32,481 bases of DNA from an uncultured bacterium (GTDB lineage Bacteria > Verrucomicrobiota > Kiritimatiellia > RFP12 > UBA1067). The notes beneath the pieces are model-generated. The model saw only the letters and a list, made by a program, of their open reading frames with translations. It searched no databases and was not told the origin of the DNA. The stretch is from positions 1 through 32,481 of the forward strand of contig CACXPT010000066.1 in the NCBI GenBank assembly GCA_902769585.1, given 5' to 3'. This document shows, one piece after another, positions 15,579 through 23,389 of this stretch (position 1 is the stretch's first letter; every line of letters begins with the position of its first letter). The position numbers and the translations under genes are program-made.

Positions 15579-16925
15579 TCACCCGGCAAGCACGGCAAGT
15601 ATCTTCTCCGCCCAAGCCATCGAGATCTTGAACTGCTCGAGGCCGTATGATTCGTTCGGCGAATGGATGCGGTCCTGCGGCTGTCCCCAGCCCACGAGGA
15701 GCGGCGCCGCGCCGCTGCACTGCCGCAGCGTCGACACCACCGGGATCGACGCGCCGTCCCACTGGAACACCGGTCCGCGCGGATCCATCTCCTCCAGCGC
15801 CGACGCCGCCAGCCTGAACACGGGCGAGGCGAGCGGCAGGCGGAATCCGGCCGCCTCGCCGGTCAAGTCCTCAACGAAGAGACGCATCCCGCGCGGCGTG
15901 TGCTGCCGCAGGTGACGCTCCACGCACGCCATCGCCCCGTCCGGACGCTGCCCCGGCACGAGGCGCATCGATATCTTCGCGAGCGCCGAGGCGGGAATCA
16001 CCGTCTTGGACCCCGGGCCGCCGTAGCCAGTATGGATGCCGTTCACCTCAATGGTCGGACGGAAGGAGTTGCGCTCTGTCGGCGTGAGGCCCGCCTCGCC
16101 GCCCACGGGCGGACATCCCATCTCGGCCTCGTAGCGCTCGTCGCTCATCGCGGCCGACTCCGCCGCCGCGCGTTCCTCGTCCGTCGGCGGCTCCACGCGG
16201 TCGCAGAAGCCGCGCACCGCGATCGATCCGTCAGGCGCATGCAGGCTCGCGATCAGTTCCGCCATCCCCTGAGCCGGATTCGGCGCGATGCCTCCGAACT
16301 CGCCGGAATGGAGATCGTGGCTGGCCGCTTCGAGGCGTATGGTGAAGTGGCTGACGCCGCGCAGGCCGGCGACGATCGCCGGGCGCAGGTCTGCCGCCGC
16401 GCTCGTGTCGCACACGAGCAGCACGTCCGCGCGCAGGCGGTCCTTGATCGTTGGCGCGAGGGCGGCAAGGGCCGTGCTGCCGCTCTCCTCCTGGCCCTCA
16501 AGCACGACCTTCATCGTCGGAAGCGTCGCGCCGGACTCCACCAGTTTCCTGAGACCGCAGAGGAACGAGAACCACTGTCCCTTGTCGTCCTGCGCGCCGC
16601 GCGCGTATACGCGCCCGTCGTCCTTCAGCGTCGGCTCGAACGGCGGCGTCTCCCACGCCTCCAGCGGATCCGGCGGCTGCACGTCGTAGTGGCCGTAGAA
16701 GAGCACTGTCGGCGCATGCTCGCCGCCCTTGCGCTCCGCGAAGAGGATTGGCGGCGTGCCGAGCATGCCCGGCGCCTGCATGAGCTCGCCCTTGAAGCCG
16801 AGCTGCGCCAGCCATTTCTTTATCCACATCGCGCAATCCACGCAGTCGCGCAGACGCCTCGGATCCGCCCCGACGGTCGGGAAGCGCAGAAGCTCGAAAT
16901 ACTCCTTGAGGATCGCTTCGTCCAT
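15579..16925 (-). CDS. M20-family metallodipeptidase
   Basis: 448-aa zinc peptidase of the ArgE/DapE/CNDP family, probably a cytoplasmic dipeptidase. Zinc-site features: LFYGHYDVQPPDP (His79, Asp81), RGAQDDKGQ (bridging Asp near 113), VLEGQEESGS (catalytic Glu146 and ligand Glu147), a later Asp in VLLVCDTSAA, and the end GWGQPQDRIHSPNE with the last His ligand. The dimerisation-lid segment HDLHSGEFGGIAPNPAQ is present. The start is the ATG 2 nt after queF's stop, with GAGGGG upstream; longer frames overlap queF. The stop falls in a short GTGGT-type repeat. Confidence 0.9.
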   Translation of the reverse strand: MDEAILKEYFELLRFPTVGADPRRLRDCVDCAMWIKKWLAQLGFKGELMQAPGMLGTPPILFAERKGGEHAPTVLFYGHYDVQPPDPLEAWETPPFEPTLKDDGRVYARGAQDDKGQWFSFLCGLRKLVESGATLPTMKVVLEGQEESGSTALAALAPTIKDRLRADVLLVCDTSAAADLRPAIVAGLRGVSHFTIRLEAASHDLHSGEFGGIAPNPAQGMAELIASLHAPDGSIAVRGFCDRVEPPTDEERAAAESAAMSDERYEAEMGCPPVGGEAGLTPTERNSFRPTIEVNGIHTGYGGPGSKTVIPASALAKISMRLVPGQRPDGAMACVERHLRQHTPRGMRLFVEDLTGEAAGFRLPLASPVFRLAASALEEMDPRGPVFQWDGASIPVVSTLRQCSGAAPLLVGWGQPQDRIHSPNESYGLEQFKISMAWAEKILAVLAG

Positions 16926-16927
16926 GC

Positions 16928-17392
16928 CTAGCCCCTCACTCCGTTCCAAGACGCGAAGCGCGCGGCCGCGAGCGCCTTGTACTTCGTCCCCGTGCCGCCG
17001 TTCACGAATGGGTCGATCGAGATGCCGCCGCGCGCGGCGAACTTGCCGATCACCTCCATGTATCTCGGCTTGAGGAGCTTCACGAGGTCGTCGTAGATCA
17101 CGTTCACCACGTCCTCGTGGAAATCGCCATGGTTGCGGAAGCCGAACAGGTACAGTTTGAGCGACTTCGACTCCACGAGCAGCTTCGAAGGTATGTAGCG
17201 GATAGTGAGCGTCGCAAAGTCCGGCTGGCCCGTCTTCGGACAGAGCGTCGTGAACTCCGGGCATGTGAACGTCACCCAGTAGTCTCTTTCCGGATGCTTG
17301 TTCGCGAACGCCTCTAGTATCGACGCGTCGTAGTCACCCGTTCCCTTCACGCTGTTCCCCAGCGCCTTCAGTTTATTCAGATCATTTCTCAT
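16928..17392 (-). CDS. queF: NADPH-dependent 7-cyano-7-deazaguanine reductase
   Basis: Reduces preQ0 to preQ1 in queuosine tRNA-modification synthesis; cytoplasmic. 154 aa, the short unimodular QueF type. The catalytic Cys51 lies in [11 protein letters not shown] with Asp58 seven residues on; the QueF motif ESKSLKLY is at 74-81 and FHE at 91-93 supplies the substrate-binding His/Glu. Spacing equals that of the Bacillus enzyme. The Shine-Dalgarno-like GAGGT and the bases around the ATG belong to a CTCAACAC-type repeat tract (17396-17457). No other queuosine gene is in view. Confidence 0.95.
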   Translation of the reverse strand: MRNDLNKLKALGNSVKGTGDYDASILEAFANKHPERDYWVTFTCPEFTTLCPKTGQPDFATLTIRYIPSKLLVESKSLKLYLFGFRNHGDFHEDVVNVIYDDLVKLLKPRYMEVIGKFAARGGISIDPFVNGGTGTKYKALAAARFASWNGVRG

Positions 17393-17395
17393 CTC

Positions 17396-17457
17396 AACAC
17401 CTCAACACCTCAACCTCTAAACATCTCAACCTCTCAACACCTCAACCTCTCAACCCT
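17396..17457. repeat. CTCAACAC/CTCAACCT repeat tract bridging two genes
   Basis: About seven units of CTCAAC plus 2-3 bases (period 7-9) occupy the whole gap. On the minus strand the tract (GAGGTTGAG...) supplies the permease stop TGA at one end and the queF Shine-Dalgarno at the other. Confidence 0.88.
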
Positions 17458-18352
17458 CATTCCTCAGCGCCGGGTCGAGGATGTCGCGCAGCTCGTCGGC
17501 AAGGTGGTTGAACACGAGGACGAGCGCGAATATGGCGAGCGTCACGAACGTCATCTCCCACCACACTCCCTGCCACAGGCGCAGGCGCGCGTTGTTGATC
17601 ATCACGCCCCAGCTCGGCTCGCCCTGCACGCCGATGCCGAGGAAGGAGATGAACACTTCCGTCGAGACGGCCCCGGGGAAGCGCACGGAGAACTGGATGA
17701 GGATGATGTGCGCCACGTTCGGGAGAATGTGCCTGAACATGATGCGCGCGTGCGAGTAGCCGAGGACGCGCGCGGCCTGCACGTAGGCGCGGTCGCGGTG
17801 CTTGATGACCTCGGCGCGGATCGTCCGGCACACGCCCACCCACGTCGTGAGGCCGATGCCGAGCCAGATGCCAACCAGCCCCTGCCCCACCACAAGCGAG
17901 ATCGCGAGGATGAAGAGCAGGCCCGGCATCGACGCGACAGTCGCGCAGAGCCACACCACCACAGAGTCCGTCTTGCCGCCGAAGTAGCCGCCCAGGAGAC
18001 CGAGCAGCACGCCGATCGGGATGGCGATGAGCGAGGTGACGATGCCCACCTGGAAAGATATGCGCGCGCCCTGCACGAGCCGCTGCGCCACGTCGCGCCC
18101 CAGGTTGTCCGTGCCCATAGGATGCGCCCACGACGGCGGCTGGTAGCGCAGCTCCTCGTGGACGACGTTGTACGACGGCGTCACGTCGCGCATCTTCGCC
18201 ACGCGGTACTGCACCTCGCCGTACACCGCGAGCGCGAAATACGCCGCGATGACGACAAGGCACAGCCTGCCACCAAGGCGCAGCCGACGCCATATGCCGC
18301 CGGTGCGTCCTGGAGCCGCCGCAGGACCGGATTTCTCTTCGGGCTTCAACAC
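17450..18352 (-). CDS. ABC transporter permease, DppC/OppC type
   Basis: Inner-membrane permease of a peptide/nickel-type ABC importer. It has an N-terminal TM (LCLVVIAAYFALAVYG), a periplasmic stretch with the family sequence HPMGTDNLGRDV, then five TMs. The EAA-like cytoplasmic loop is RAYVQAARVLGYSHARIMF followed by HILPNV, and the end DELRDILDPALRNEG is typical of DppC. I start at GTG 18352 because TGT-TATAAT lies 7 nt upstream and earlier codons look non-coding; an ATG at 18421 gives 23 more residues. No binding protein, ATPase or DppB partner is adjacent. The last residues and stop come from the CTCAAC repeat. Confidence 0.87.
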   Translation of the reverse strand: MLKPEEKSGPAAAPGRTGGIWRRLRLGGRLCLVVIAAYFALAVYGEVQYRVAKMRDVTPSYNVVHEELRYQPPSWAHPMGTDNLGRDVAQRLVQGARISFQVGIVTSLIAIPIGVLLGLLGGYFGGKTDSVVVWLCATVASMPGLLFILAISLVVGQGLVGIWLGIGLTTWVGVCRTIRAEVIKHRDRAYVQAARVLGYSHARIMFRHILPNVAHIILIQFSVRFPGAVSTEVFISFLGIGVQGEPSWGVMINNARLRLWQGVWWEMTFVTLAIFALVLVFNHLADELRDILDPALRNEG

Positions 18353-18359
18353 GCCAAAG

Positions 18360-18368
18360 ATTATAACA
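18360..18368 (-). promoter_or_regulatory. Extended -10 (TGT-TATAAT) before the permease gene
   Basis: TATAAT on the minus strand at 18365-18360, preceded by TGT. Seven nucleotides separate it from GTG 18352, the same geometry as before the PfkB gene, again predicting leaderless mRNA. Confidence 0.55.
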
Positions 18369-18428
18369 TAAATTGGCCTTTCGCGGCGGAAGAGCCATAG
18401 ACGTTCCCGCACCCAGTCCATTCAAATA

Positions 18429-18437
18429 TGATACAAT
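18429..18437 (+). promoter_or_regulatory. Extended -10 (TGA-TACAAT) for the sigma/kinase operon
   Basis: TGATACAAT lies about 33 nt upstream of the sigma factor ATG, with transcription expected near 18444. The short leader has no Shine-Dalgarno. It diverges from the permease promoter. Confidence 0.5.
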
Positions 18438-18470
18438 CAATGCACCCGAACATCTTCACGGACAACAACC

Positions 18471-19115
18471 ATGGCGAACATACCGACGACATCGACGACG
18501 CTCCTGCGCGACCTTGCGCAGGATTCTCAGCACGCCCGCTGGGGCGAGTTCGTCGCGCGCTACCGTCCGATGATGGAGGCGTTCATGCGCGAACGCTTCC
18601 CGTCGCTCGACGCCGATGACGTCATCCAGGAAACACTGATAGAGCTGATCAGGGTGTTCCCGGTCTACCATTATTCTCCAGCCGAGAAGGGCCACTTCCA
18701 CAACTACCTTACCGGCATCCTGCGCCATCGCGCCCTCCGCATGATGGCCGAAGAGGAAAAGCGCGCCGCCCGTCAGCGCAAATGCGCCGAAGATGTCTCC
18801 TCGGGAGGGACGCAATTTATTGCGTCCGCAACGGGAGGGTCTATTGCGGGAGGGACGCGCTCCTGCGCGTCCGCCGAAGACGCCACATGGCGCGAATCAC
18901 TGCTGGAAATCGCCCTTGGACAGCTACTGTCCGATCCGTCAATCCACGAGCGTACCCGCCTCGTGTTTGCCCGCGTCGCCGTCAACGGCGAGAAGCCCGA
19001 CGAAGTTGCCGCCTCGTTCGGCATGGAGCGGAACGCCGTCGACCAGATAAAGTCCCGCATGATGGCGCGTCTCAAGGAACTTGTCGCGGCCTTGGAGAAA
19101 GCCGATGGAGCCTGA
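18471..19115 (+). CDS. ECF-family RNA polymerase sigma factor
   Basis: 214-aa extracytoplasmic-function sigma factor. Region 2 spans about residues 20-95: WGEFVARYRPMMEAFM, then DADDVIQETLIELIRVF (the classic DDVxQE segment) and HFHNYLTGILRHRALR. Region 4 is at 150-205: RLVFARVAVNGEKPDEVAASFG, then the helix-turn-helix MERNAVDQIKSRMMARLKEL. The linker (about 108-140) is unusually rich in Gly/Ser/Ala because two palindromes have inserted in frame. It overlaps the kinase start by 11 bp. ECF factors paired with Ser/Thr kinases are known elsewhere (EcfP/PknT of Vibrio), where phosphorylation activates the sigma factor; that is the likely scheme here. Confidence 0.87.
   Translation: MANIPTTSTTLLRDLAQDSQHARWGEFVARYRPMMEAFMRERFPSLDADDVIQETLIELIRVFPVYHYSPAEKGHFHNYLTGILRHRALRMMAEEEKRAARQRKCAEDVSSGGTQFIASATGGSIAGGTRSCASAEDATWRESLLEIALGQLLSDPSIHERTRLVFARVAVNGEKPDEVAASFGMERNAVDQIKSRMMARLKELVAALEKADGA
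18802..18872. repeat. Palindrome cluster inserted in the sigma factor gene
   Basis: CGGGAGGG occurs at 18802, 18832 and 18847. Hairpin 1 pairs 18808-18816 with 18819-18827 (GGACGCAAT/ATTGCGTCC); hairpin 2 pairs 18853-18860 with 18865-18872 (GGACGCGC/GCGCGTCC). All is translated in frame into the linker between sigma regions 2 and 4. Confidence 0.85.
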
Positions 19116-20451
19116 CGCAGACAACCATGGCATAGACGCATTCCTCGCCAAGCATGCTCCCGTGGATTTCTCCGCCGCCTTTGCGCCTGGCGAGATGTTT
19201 GGCGACTGGCGCGTGACGGCGTTTCTCGGACGCGGAGGCAGCGGCGAGGTCTATCGCGTCGTGCATTCTACGCTCGGCACGGCGGCGGCGCTCAAGGTGT
19301 GTGCCAAAAATCCAGATAGAGACGCCTCCCGCGACGAGGCCGTTTGCGTCCGCTTCAGGAGAGAGGCGGAACTGCTCTCGGAAAACAGGCATCCGGCATT
19401 TCCGCGTTTTCTTGGACTTGGCGAACGGGAGGGGCGTCCATGGTACGTGATGGAACTGCTGGAGCACAGACCCCTTCCGTCGACCGAGCGCGAGATCGTC
19501 CATTTCCTGCTCGCGGTCGCGGCGGGTGTCCGTCACTTGCATTCTATGGGCTTCATCCATCGCGACATCAAGCCGAGCAATATTCTTTGGCGGCGCGCCG
19601 GACATTCCGAGCCTGTCCTTATCGACCTTGGACTGGTCAAGGACACGTCCGCCGTACGCGGTCACGCAGGCGAATCGCTTTCGGTCGTCGACGGGCAGGC
19701 CGTAGGCGTGGGAACGCCTCGCTATGCCGCACCGGAGCAGATGTCGGGAGACGAAGTGTCGCCAGCGACTGACGTCTATGCCCTCGGGATGCTCGCCAAC
19801 GACTGTTTCGACGGCAAACCGCCGCGAGCATGGCGACGCATCATCCAGCGCGCCACGGCGGCGATTCCCGCGCAACGCTTCGCGAACGTGAATGCATTTG
19901 CCAATGCAATTCGACGGACGATGCTCTGGAAGAAGGCCGTACGAGTTGCGGCATGCGCATTCGGCATCGTGGCCATTGCCGGTCTGGCGGCAATCGCATC
20001 AAGGCCGCCATTGCCCTACAACATGATTCTGGACGGCAAAACGGTGGTAATCAAGAAACCAGTCGTCCTGTCAGGCGGCAAAACCTACAGCGTGACCGGG
20101 CCCGGCACGCTGGATGCGGACATTTCCGGGCCGTCGAATGCGGTATTGAGGCTGAAGAACTGCGTTGTATTGAACAGGACGAATCGGCTTTATCCCGAGA
20201 ACGGCCTTCAGTATGTTTTTGACGATGGGGTTTATCTCAACTTCGTCAATATCAAAGAGGAGCCGCTTGGACTGAGGACGCGAGATTTCGTGAGACCATA
20301 CGACGGCGCCTACAACGAAATGCGGTTTGGCGGCCCGGAAACCCTAGAGGCATTGAACCGAGCCCGCAACGAAGAAGCTGTAAGAGATATCATGAAGATG
20401 GGCGGAGTGCTGCAAAATGACGCGCAATCCGTTTCAGGTGCAACCAAATAG
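19105..20451 (+). CDS. Transmembrane Ser/Thr protein kinase
   Basis: 448-aa membrane-bound Hanks-type kinase. Kinase domain at about 34-270: glycine loop FLGRGGSGEVY, Lys64 in AALKV, catalytic HRDIKPSN (Asp154), DLG in place of DFG (Asp174), activation loop with GTPRYAAPEQ, and TDVYALGML. A TM segment (VAACAFGIVAIAGLAAIA) at about 281-298 is followed by a 150-residue extracytoplasmic domain with short beta repeats (GKTVVIKKPVVLSGGKTYSV, GTLDADISGPSNAVLRLKNC) that may be a sensor. GGAG lies 8 nt before the ATG, inside the sigma gene. It probably phosphorylates the co-encoded sigma factor. Confidence 0.88.
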   Translation: MEPDADNHGIDAFLAKHAPVDFSAAFAPGEMFGDWRVTAFLGRGGSGEVYRVVHSTLGTAAALKVCAKNPDRDASRDEAVCVRFRREAELLSENRHPAFPRFLGLGEREGRPWYVMELLEHRPLPSTEREIVHFLLAVAAGVRHLHSMGFIHRDIKPSNILWRRAGHSEPVLIDLGLVKDTSAVRGHAGESLSVVDGQAVGVGTPRYAAPEQMSGDEVSPATDVYALGMLANDCFDGKPPRAWRRIIQRATAAIPAQRFANVNAFANAIRRTMLWKKAVRVAACAFGIVAIAGLAAIASRPPLPYNMILDGKTVVIKKPVVLSGGKTYSVTGPGTLDADISGPSNAVLRLKNCVVLNRTNRLYPENGLQYVFDDGVYLNFVNIKEEPLGLRTRDFVRPYDGAYNEMRFGGPETLEALNRARNEEAVRDIMKMGGVLQNDAQSVSGATK

Positions 20452-20862
20452 GAATTCGTAGTTTTCCGCGTAAGATTCCCGCTCCATGCCCGCAGTATGG
20501 AGTAGAGGAACGGTTTGCCCTGTGCCTCGCGAAAGAGATGGCAGGATCCGCGAGTCTACTGCGAAAAGATTCAGATTCATGCGCACAAACGCACCGGAAT
20601 TTGGTATCATGTCCGCAGACAGATTCAAGAATCTTTGCGTTCTACGCATCGATTGGCACGTCTGAAACCTGGAAAGTTCAATGTGTGTGCCAAACGAAGT
20701 GGAGGATGCGCCCTCCCGGGCGTATTTCTCTTCCGTGGGTCACACAGGGCTTTTCCAGGGCCTCAGACGAAACGCGGACAGGGAGTGCGCCCTCTTTCTT
20801 TGCCCGCGACCAGGAAGAGGGCAAAGGGAAAACGAGTGGCAAGGATCGACATAAACGCGAGA

Positions 20863-20888
20863 GGTAGGGTCGCGCGTCCCGCGCGACC
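20863..20888. repeat. Intergenic GGTAGGG palindrome
   Basis: GGTAGGG followed by a 9-bp stem (20868-20876 with 20880-20888) and a 3-nt loop; same family as the element inside glf. Confidence 0.8.
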
Positions 20889-20892
20889 GAAC

Positions 20893-20922
20893 CTGACTGG
20901 GACAGCCGCCATCCTGGCGGCG
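20893..20922 (+). repeat. 30-bp dispersed repeat, copy 1
   Basis: Starts CTGACTGGGACAGCC and ends in the hairpin GCCGCCA-TCC-TGGCGGC. A copy with four differences lies inverted at 24651-24680. Confidence 0.85.
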
Positions 20923-21092
20923 CACATGGACGGACATCCCGCCCGTTGCAGTAGTCTATCTTCCCCTCCAGCTCACTTGAGTAAACACCGCCACTCAAAA
21001 ACGCTATCATTCCCCATTTCAACCCCACGGAAGCGGTTTGCGCCCTCAAACGTGTTCCGTCAACCAACCAAGGGCAAAAGGAGTAAAGTGAA

Positions 21093-23012
21093 ATGAATGC
21101 GAGAAGAATAATCGCTTCTGCGATTGTTGGTATAGTGGTGACAACAGGGTGTGTCAGCATTGACAGTACACGCACCCAGCTAAACTCAAAAGATATCTCC
21201 GAAGTAAAAAAAGCGGAAGAAACGATCTACACAATTGCGACAACGGGACGGGATTCTAGCGGGTTCGTCCAGTTTCAAACGCCACAGCAAATTGAATATG
21301 TTCAACTCTCGTCCAATCAGGAACTTTTGCTACGAATCATCGACAATGCTCATAGTAGTGAAATCATAGAAGCCGCTACTGAACGTTTAGATTTCTCACA
21401 AAAGGGCTCGGCACTTTCCTTCGTACAAGAAAGGTTTAGACAGCTCGAGATAGTTGACGATCCGCGTAAGAAACTTTTAAAGGAAAGGATCATTGAGAAA
21501 TTGACGCAGGAGGAGCTGCTAGACCTGATAGGGATCCAGAAAACAAGCAATGGACAGTTTGAAATGAGGATGAGCGAAAGCGCAAGAGACGGAAGAGGTA
21601 CGCTGGGGCATGAATTGGACTACCGCGATAAGGGTATGTTGATCAATCGCCTAATTGCAATGACGGATTCGCCAGATGTACTTTGGAGCATTCTATCAGA
21701 AAAGGATTATGTTGATGATAAATATAAAGAAGCTGCCGAGAAGAAGTTACTAACAATGCTAGACAAGGTGACAGACATTACAATGGCAGAAAAATTAATC
21801 ACGATGGAGTCGCGTCATTCCAATAACTATTTAGTCACGGAGCCTGCCCAAAGGCTGATGCTCATGAAGGTATTGCCTCAAGATAAAATGATTAACTTAA
21901 CATTGTCCAGCATTGAGAGTCATAATGTATATAAATGGAATGAGGGGGAGGTTGATTCACTTGTATTAGGTGTCGATGTCATGTCGTACATCAAGGATAC
22001 AAAGGTAGTTGTGAAGATTGCCTCAGCTATTCTTGCAAAGATTGCAGAGTACCGCAAGGCATGTAAAGATAGCTGGACGATGGATTGGACTTCGTCAGAT
22101 GAGAACAAAGTAAAAACCATCATGGGGAGGTTACCCAAACTTTCAGATGATACACTTGCCGAATTAATCTGTCTTGATGCTATAAGTTGGAAATATTTTA
22201 TGGGAGCAGTTACGGGGGATGTCGCGTACAAAGTGTTAACGTTGGGTAAGGCGAAATCTGACAAACTTGAAGAGGAGTTGGTCAAAAAACTTCCTACAGA
22301 TAAACTCGATATGAATGTGTACAATGGTGTCAAGACGGATGCAGGGAAGAAAGCGGTATTGGCAGCTATGCCGGCCGAATTGAGAAAAACTGCGCAGGAA
22401 TCTTCTGAAAAATCCTTCGCTTCCGTGCTTGAGAAAGCGAAAGCTGCAGCAAAGGAAACATTTGAGTTACACGGATTCTACCTAGGCATGGATTGGGCGG
22501 ATATGAAGCAGGTTCTTTCCCATCACTTCCCCGACTACACGATTACGGAGAATCGCGATGGGGATAAAAAGGATTCCGATTTTGTCGTTTTCATTCCCAA
22601 GCAAAAGACTCCGTTTTGTTATGCGTCCGCGAAAGACAAGAAGGTGTACCAGTTTAACTTTGGCAAGGCAATGTTGAAAAAGTGGTACAAGTATGATGTC
22701 CAGACCGATATGGAGTGGGTTCATGCGTATGAAAGAGAGACAAGAATCGACATGAAGTTTAAGATGATTGAAAAGGAAACGACTGTCTATGAGATGGACA
22801 TGAGTCGGTCGTATAGGGTCTGGTTCCATCAGGAATCTTACCAGTACAAACATAACACGAAAGAATACCGCCTCACTTATTTTGGAGAAGAAAAAGATTT
22901 CACCTTTGAAGGCGGAATTGGAGGTGCTATCATCAAAGAGATGGCCGCTCCCCGCTTCCGCTATGTGCGCGGAGACCCTGGTTCGCTTCGTGCAACAGTC
23001 GAGAATGATTGA
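21093..23012 (+). CDS. Large hypothetical lipoprotein
   Basis: 639-aa protein, not recognised. The lipoprotein signal MNARRIIASAIVGIVVTTGC is followed by a long, charged, mostly helical region with repeated phrasing (LLLRIIDNAHSSEIIEAATE, MLINRLIAMTDSPDVLWSIL, KLITMESRHSNNYLVTEPAQ) suggesting HEAT-like or similar helical repeats. From about residue 455 a different domain follows (FYLGMDWADMKQVLSHHFPDY, FVVFIPKQKTPFCYASAKDK, TYFGEEKDFTFEGGIGGAII). AAGGAG lies 9 nt before the ATG. The DNA is clearly more AT-rich than the 1-20 kb genes, hinting at acquisition. The following two small genes share that composition. Confidence 0.75.
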   Translation: MNARRIIASAIVGIVVTTGCVSIDSTRTQLNSKDISEVKKAEETIYTIATTGRDSSGFVQFQTPQQIEYVQLSSNQELLLRIIDNAHSSEIIEAATERLDFSQKGSALSFVQERFRQLEIVDDPRKKLLKERIIEKLTQEELLDLIGIQKTSNGQFEMRMSESARDGRGTLGHELDYRDKGMLINRLIAMTDSPDVLWSILSEKDYVDDKYKEAAEKKLLTMLDKVTDITMAEKLITMESRHSNNYLVTEPAQRLMLMKVLPQDKMINLTLSSIESHNVYKWNEGEVDSLVLGVDVMSYIKDTKVVVKIASAILAKIAEYRKACKDSWTMDWTSSDENKVKTIMGRLPKLSDDTLAELICLDAISWKYFMGAVTGDVAYKVLTLGKAKSDKLEEELVKKLPTDKLDMNVYNGVKTDAGKKAVLAAMPAELRKTAQESSEKSFASVLEKAKAAAKETFELHGFYLGMDWADMKQVLSHHFPDYTITENRDGDKKDSDFVVFIPKQKTPFCYASAKDKKVYQFNFGKAMLKKWYKYDVQTDMEWVHAYERETRIDMKFKMIEKETTVYEMDMSRSYRVWFHQESYQYKHNTKEYRLTYFGEEKDFTFEGGIGGAIIKEMAAPRFRYVRGDPGSLRATVEND

Positions 23013-23107
23013 CGATTGAACGAGGGCCACTATGAACATCCTGCCACATTCTCCACCATGGATGCGGCAGGATTTGTGACCAAGGGTGAGGCTCATAGGA
23101 TTTTAAA

Positions 23108-23306
23108 ATGTCGAATGTAAATAATCCAAATGAAGTTATTGACTTCTTGCGAAAGGAAGAAAACAGGAACTTGTTTGGAGAAGGTCGTAGGATCACTTTC
23201 AGTTGGTTTAACGCTTCTCGGCATGGTTGTTGTGTACAAATGCGGCAGTTTTTCCGCGATTTTGGTGTCGTATGTGACATACCAAGCCGTACTTAAGACG
23301 GAATGA
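23108..23306 (+). pseudogene. Small membrane protein gene with a frameshift
   Basis: The ATG frame reads MSNVNNPNEVIDFLRKEENR and then becomes polar nonsense ending at 23296. Switching by +1 at about 23180 gives KVVGSLSVGLTLLGMVVVY and then SFSAILVSYVTYQAVLKTE up to TGA 23304-23306, a plausible membrane segment. So this looks like a 65-residue membrane protein broken by one indel in GGAGAAGG. A programmed frameshift or sequencing error cannot be excluded. Confidence 0.5.
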
Positions 23307-23315
23307 TCTCAAAAC

Positions 23316-23369
23316 AATCTGGCTGTGGTCTTACCCTTGGGCTTTAGCCAGATTCTCAAGGACAAGGGT
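23316..23369 (+). promoter_or_regulatory. Possible H-type pseudoknot before the zinc-ribbon membrane gene
   Basis: Stem 1 pairs AATCTGGCT (23316-23324) with AGCCAGATT (23346-23354). ACCCTTG in its loop (23333-23339) can pair with CAAGGGT downstream (23363-23369). The structure ends about 6 nt before the GGGAG ribosome site of the gene at 23390. Confidence 0.45.
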
Positions 23370-23389
23370 GACAACAGGGAGAATAAATA

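Larger units (their letters stand above)
20452..21092. other. 641-bp non-coding, repeat-rich spacer
   Basis: No credible gene on either strand. A possible TGG-TATCAT -10 lies at 20602-20610. GGGCGCA/TGCGCCC-type pieces occur at 20706-20720 and 20790. The palindrome GGTCGCGCG-TCC-CGCGCGACC (20868-20888) is preceded by GGTAGGG. The 30-bp repeat at 20893-20922 follows. AAGGAG near 21077 serves the next gene. Confidence 0.65.

Noticed and set aside
15579..17264. Longer start for the M20 peptidase (561 aa)
   Set aside because: The extra 113 residues overlap queF in another frame and have no family similarity; ATG 16925 with its own ribosome site begins at the family start.
17393..17449. preQ1 riboswitch before queF
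   Set aside because: The upstream region is only a CTCAAC repeat tract bridging two genes; no aptamer-like pseudoknot is visible.
20678..21175. 165-codon minus-strand frame across the spacer at 20.7-21.2 kb
   Set aside because: It runs through palindromic repeats and over the start of the lipoprotein gene; no domain or ribosome site.
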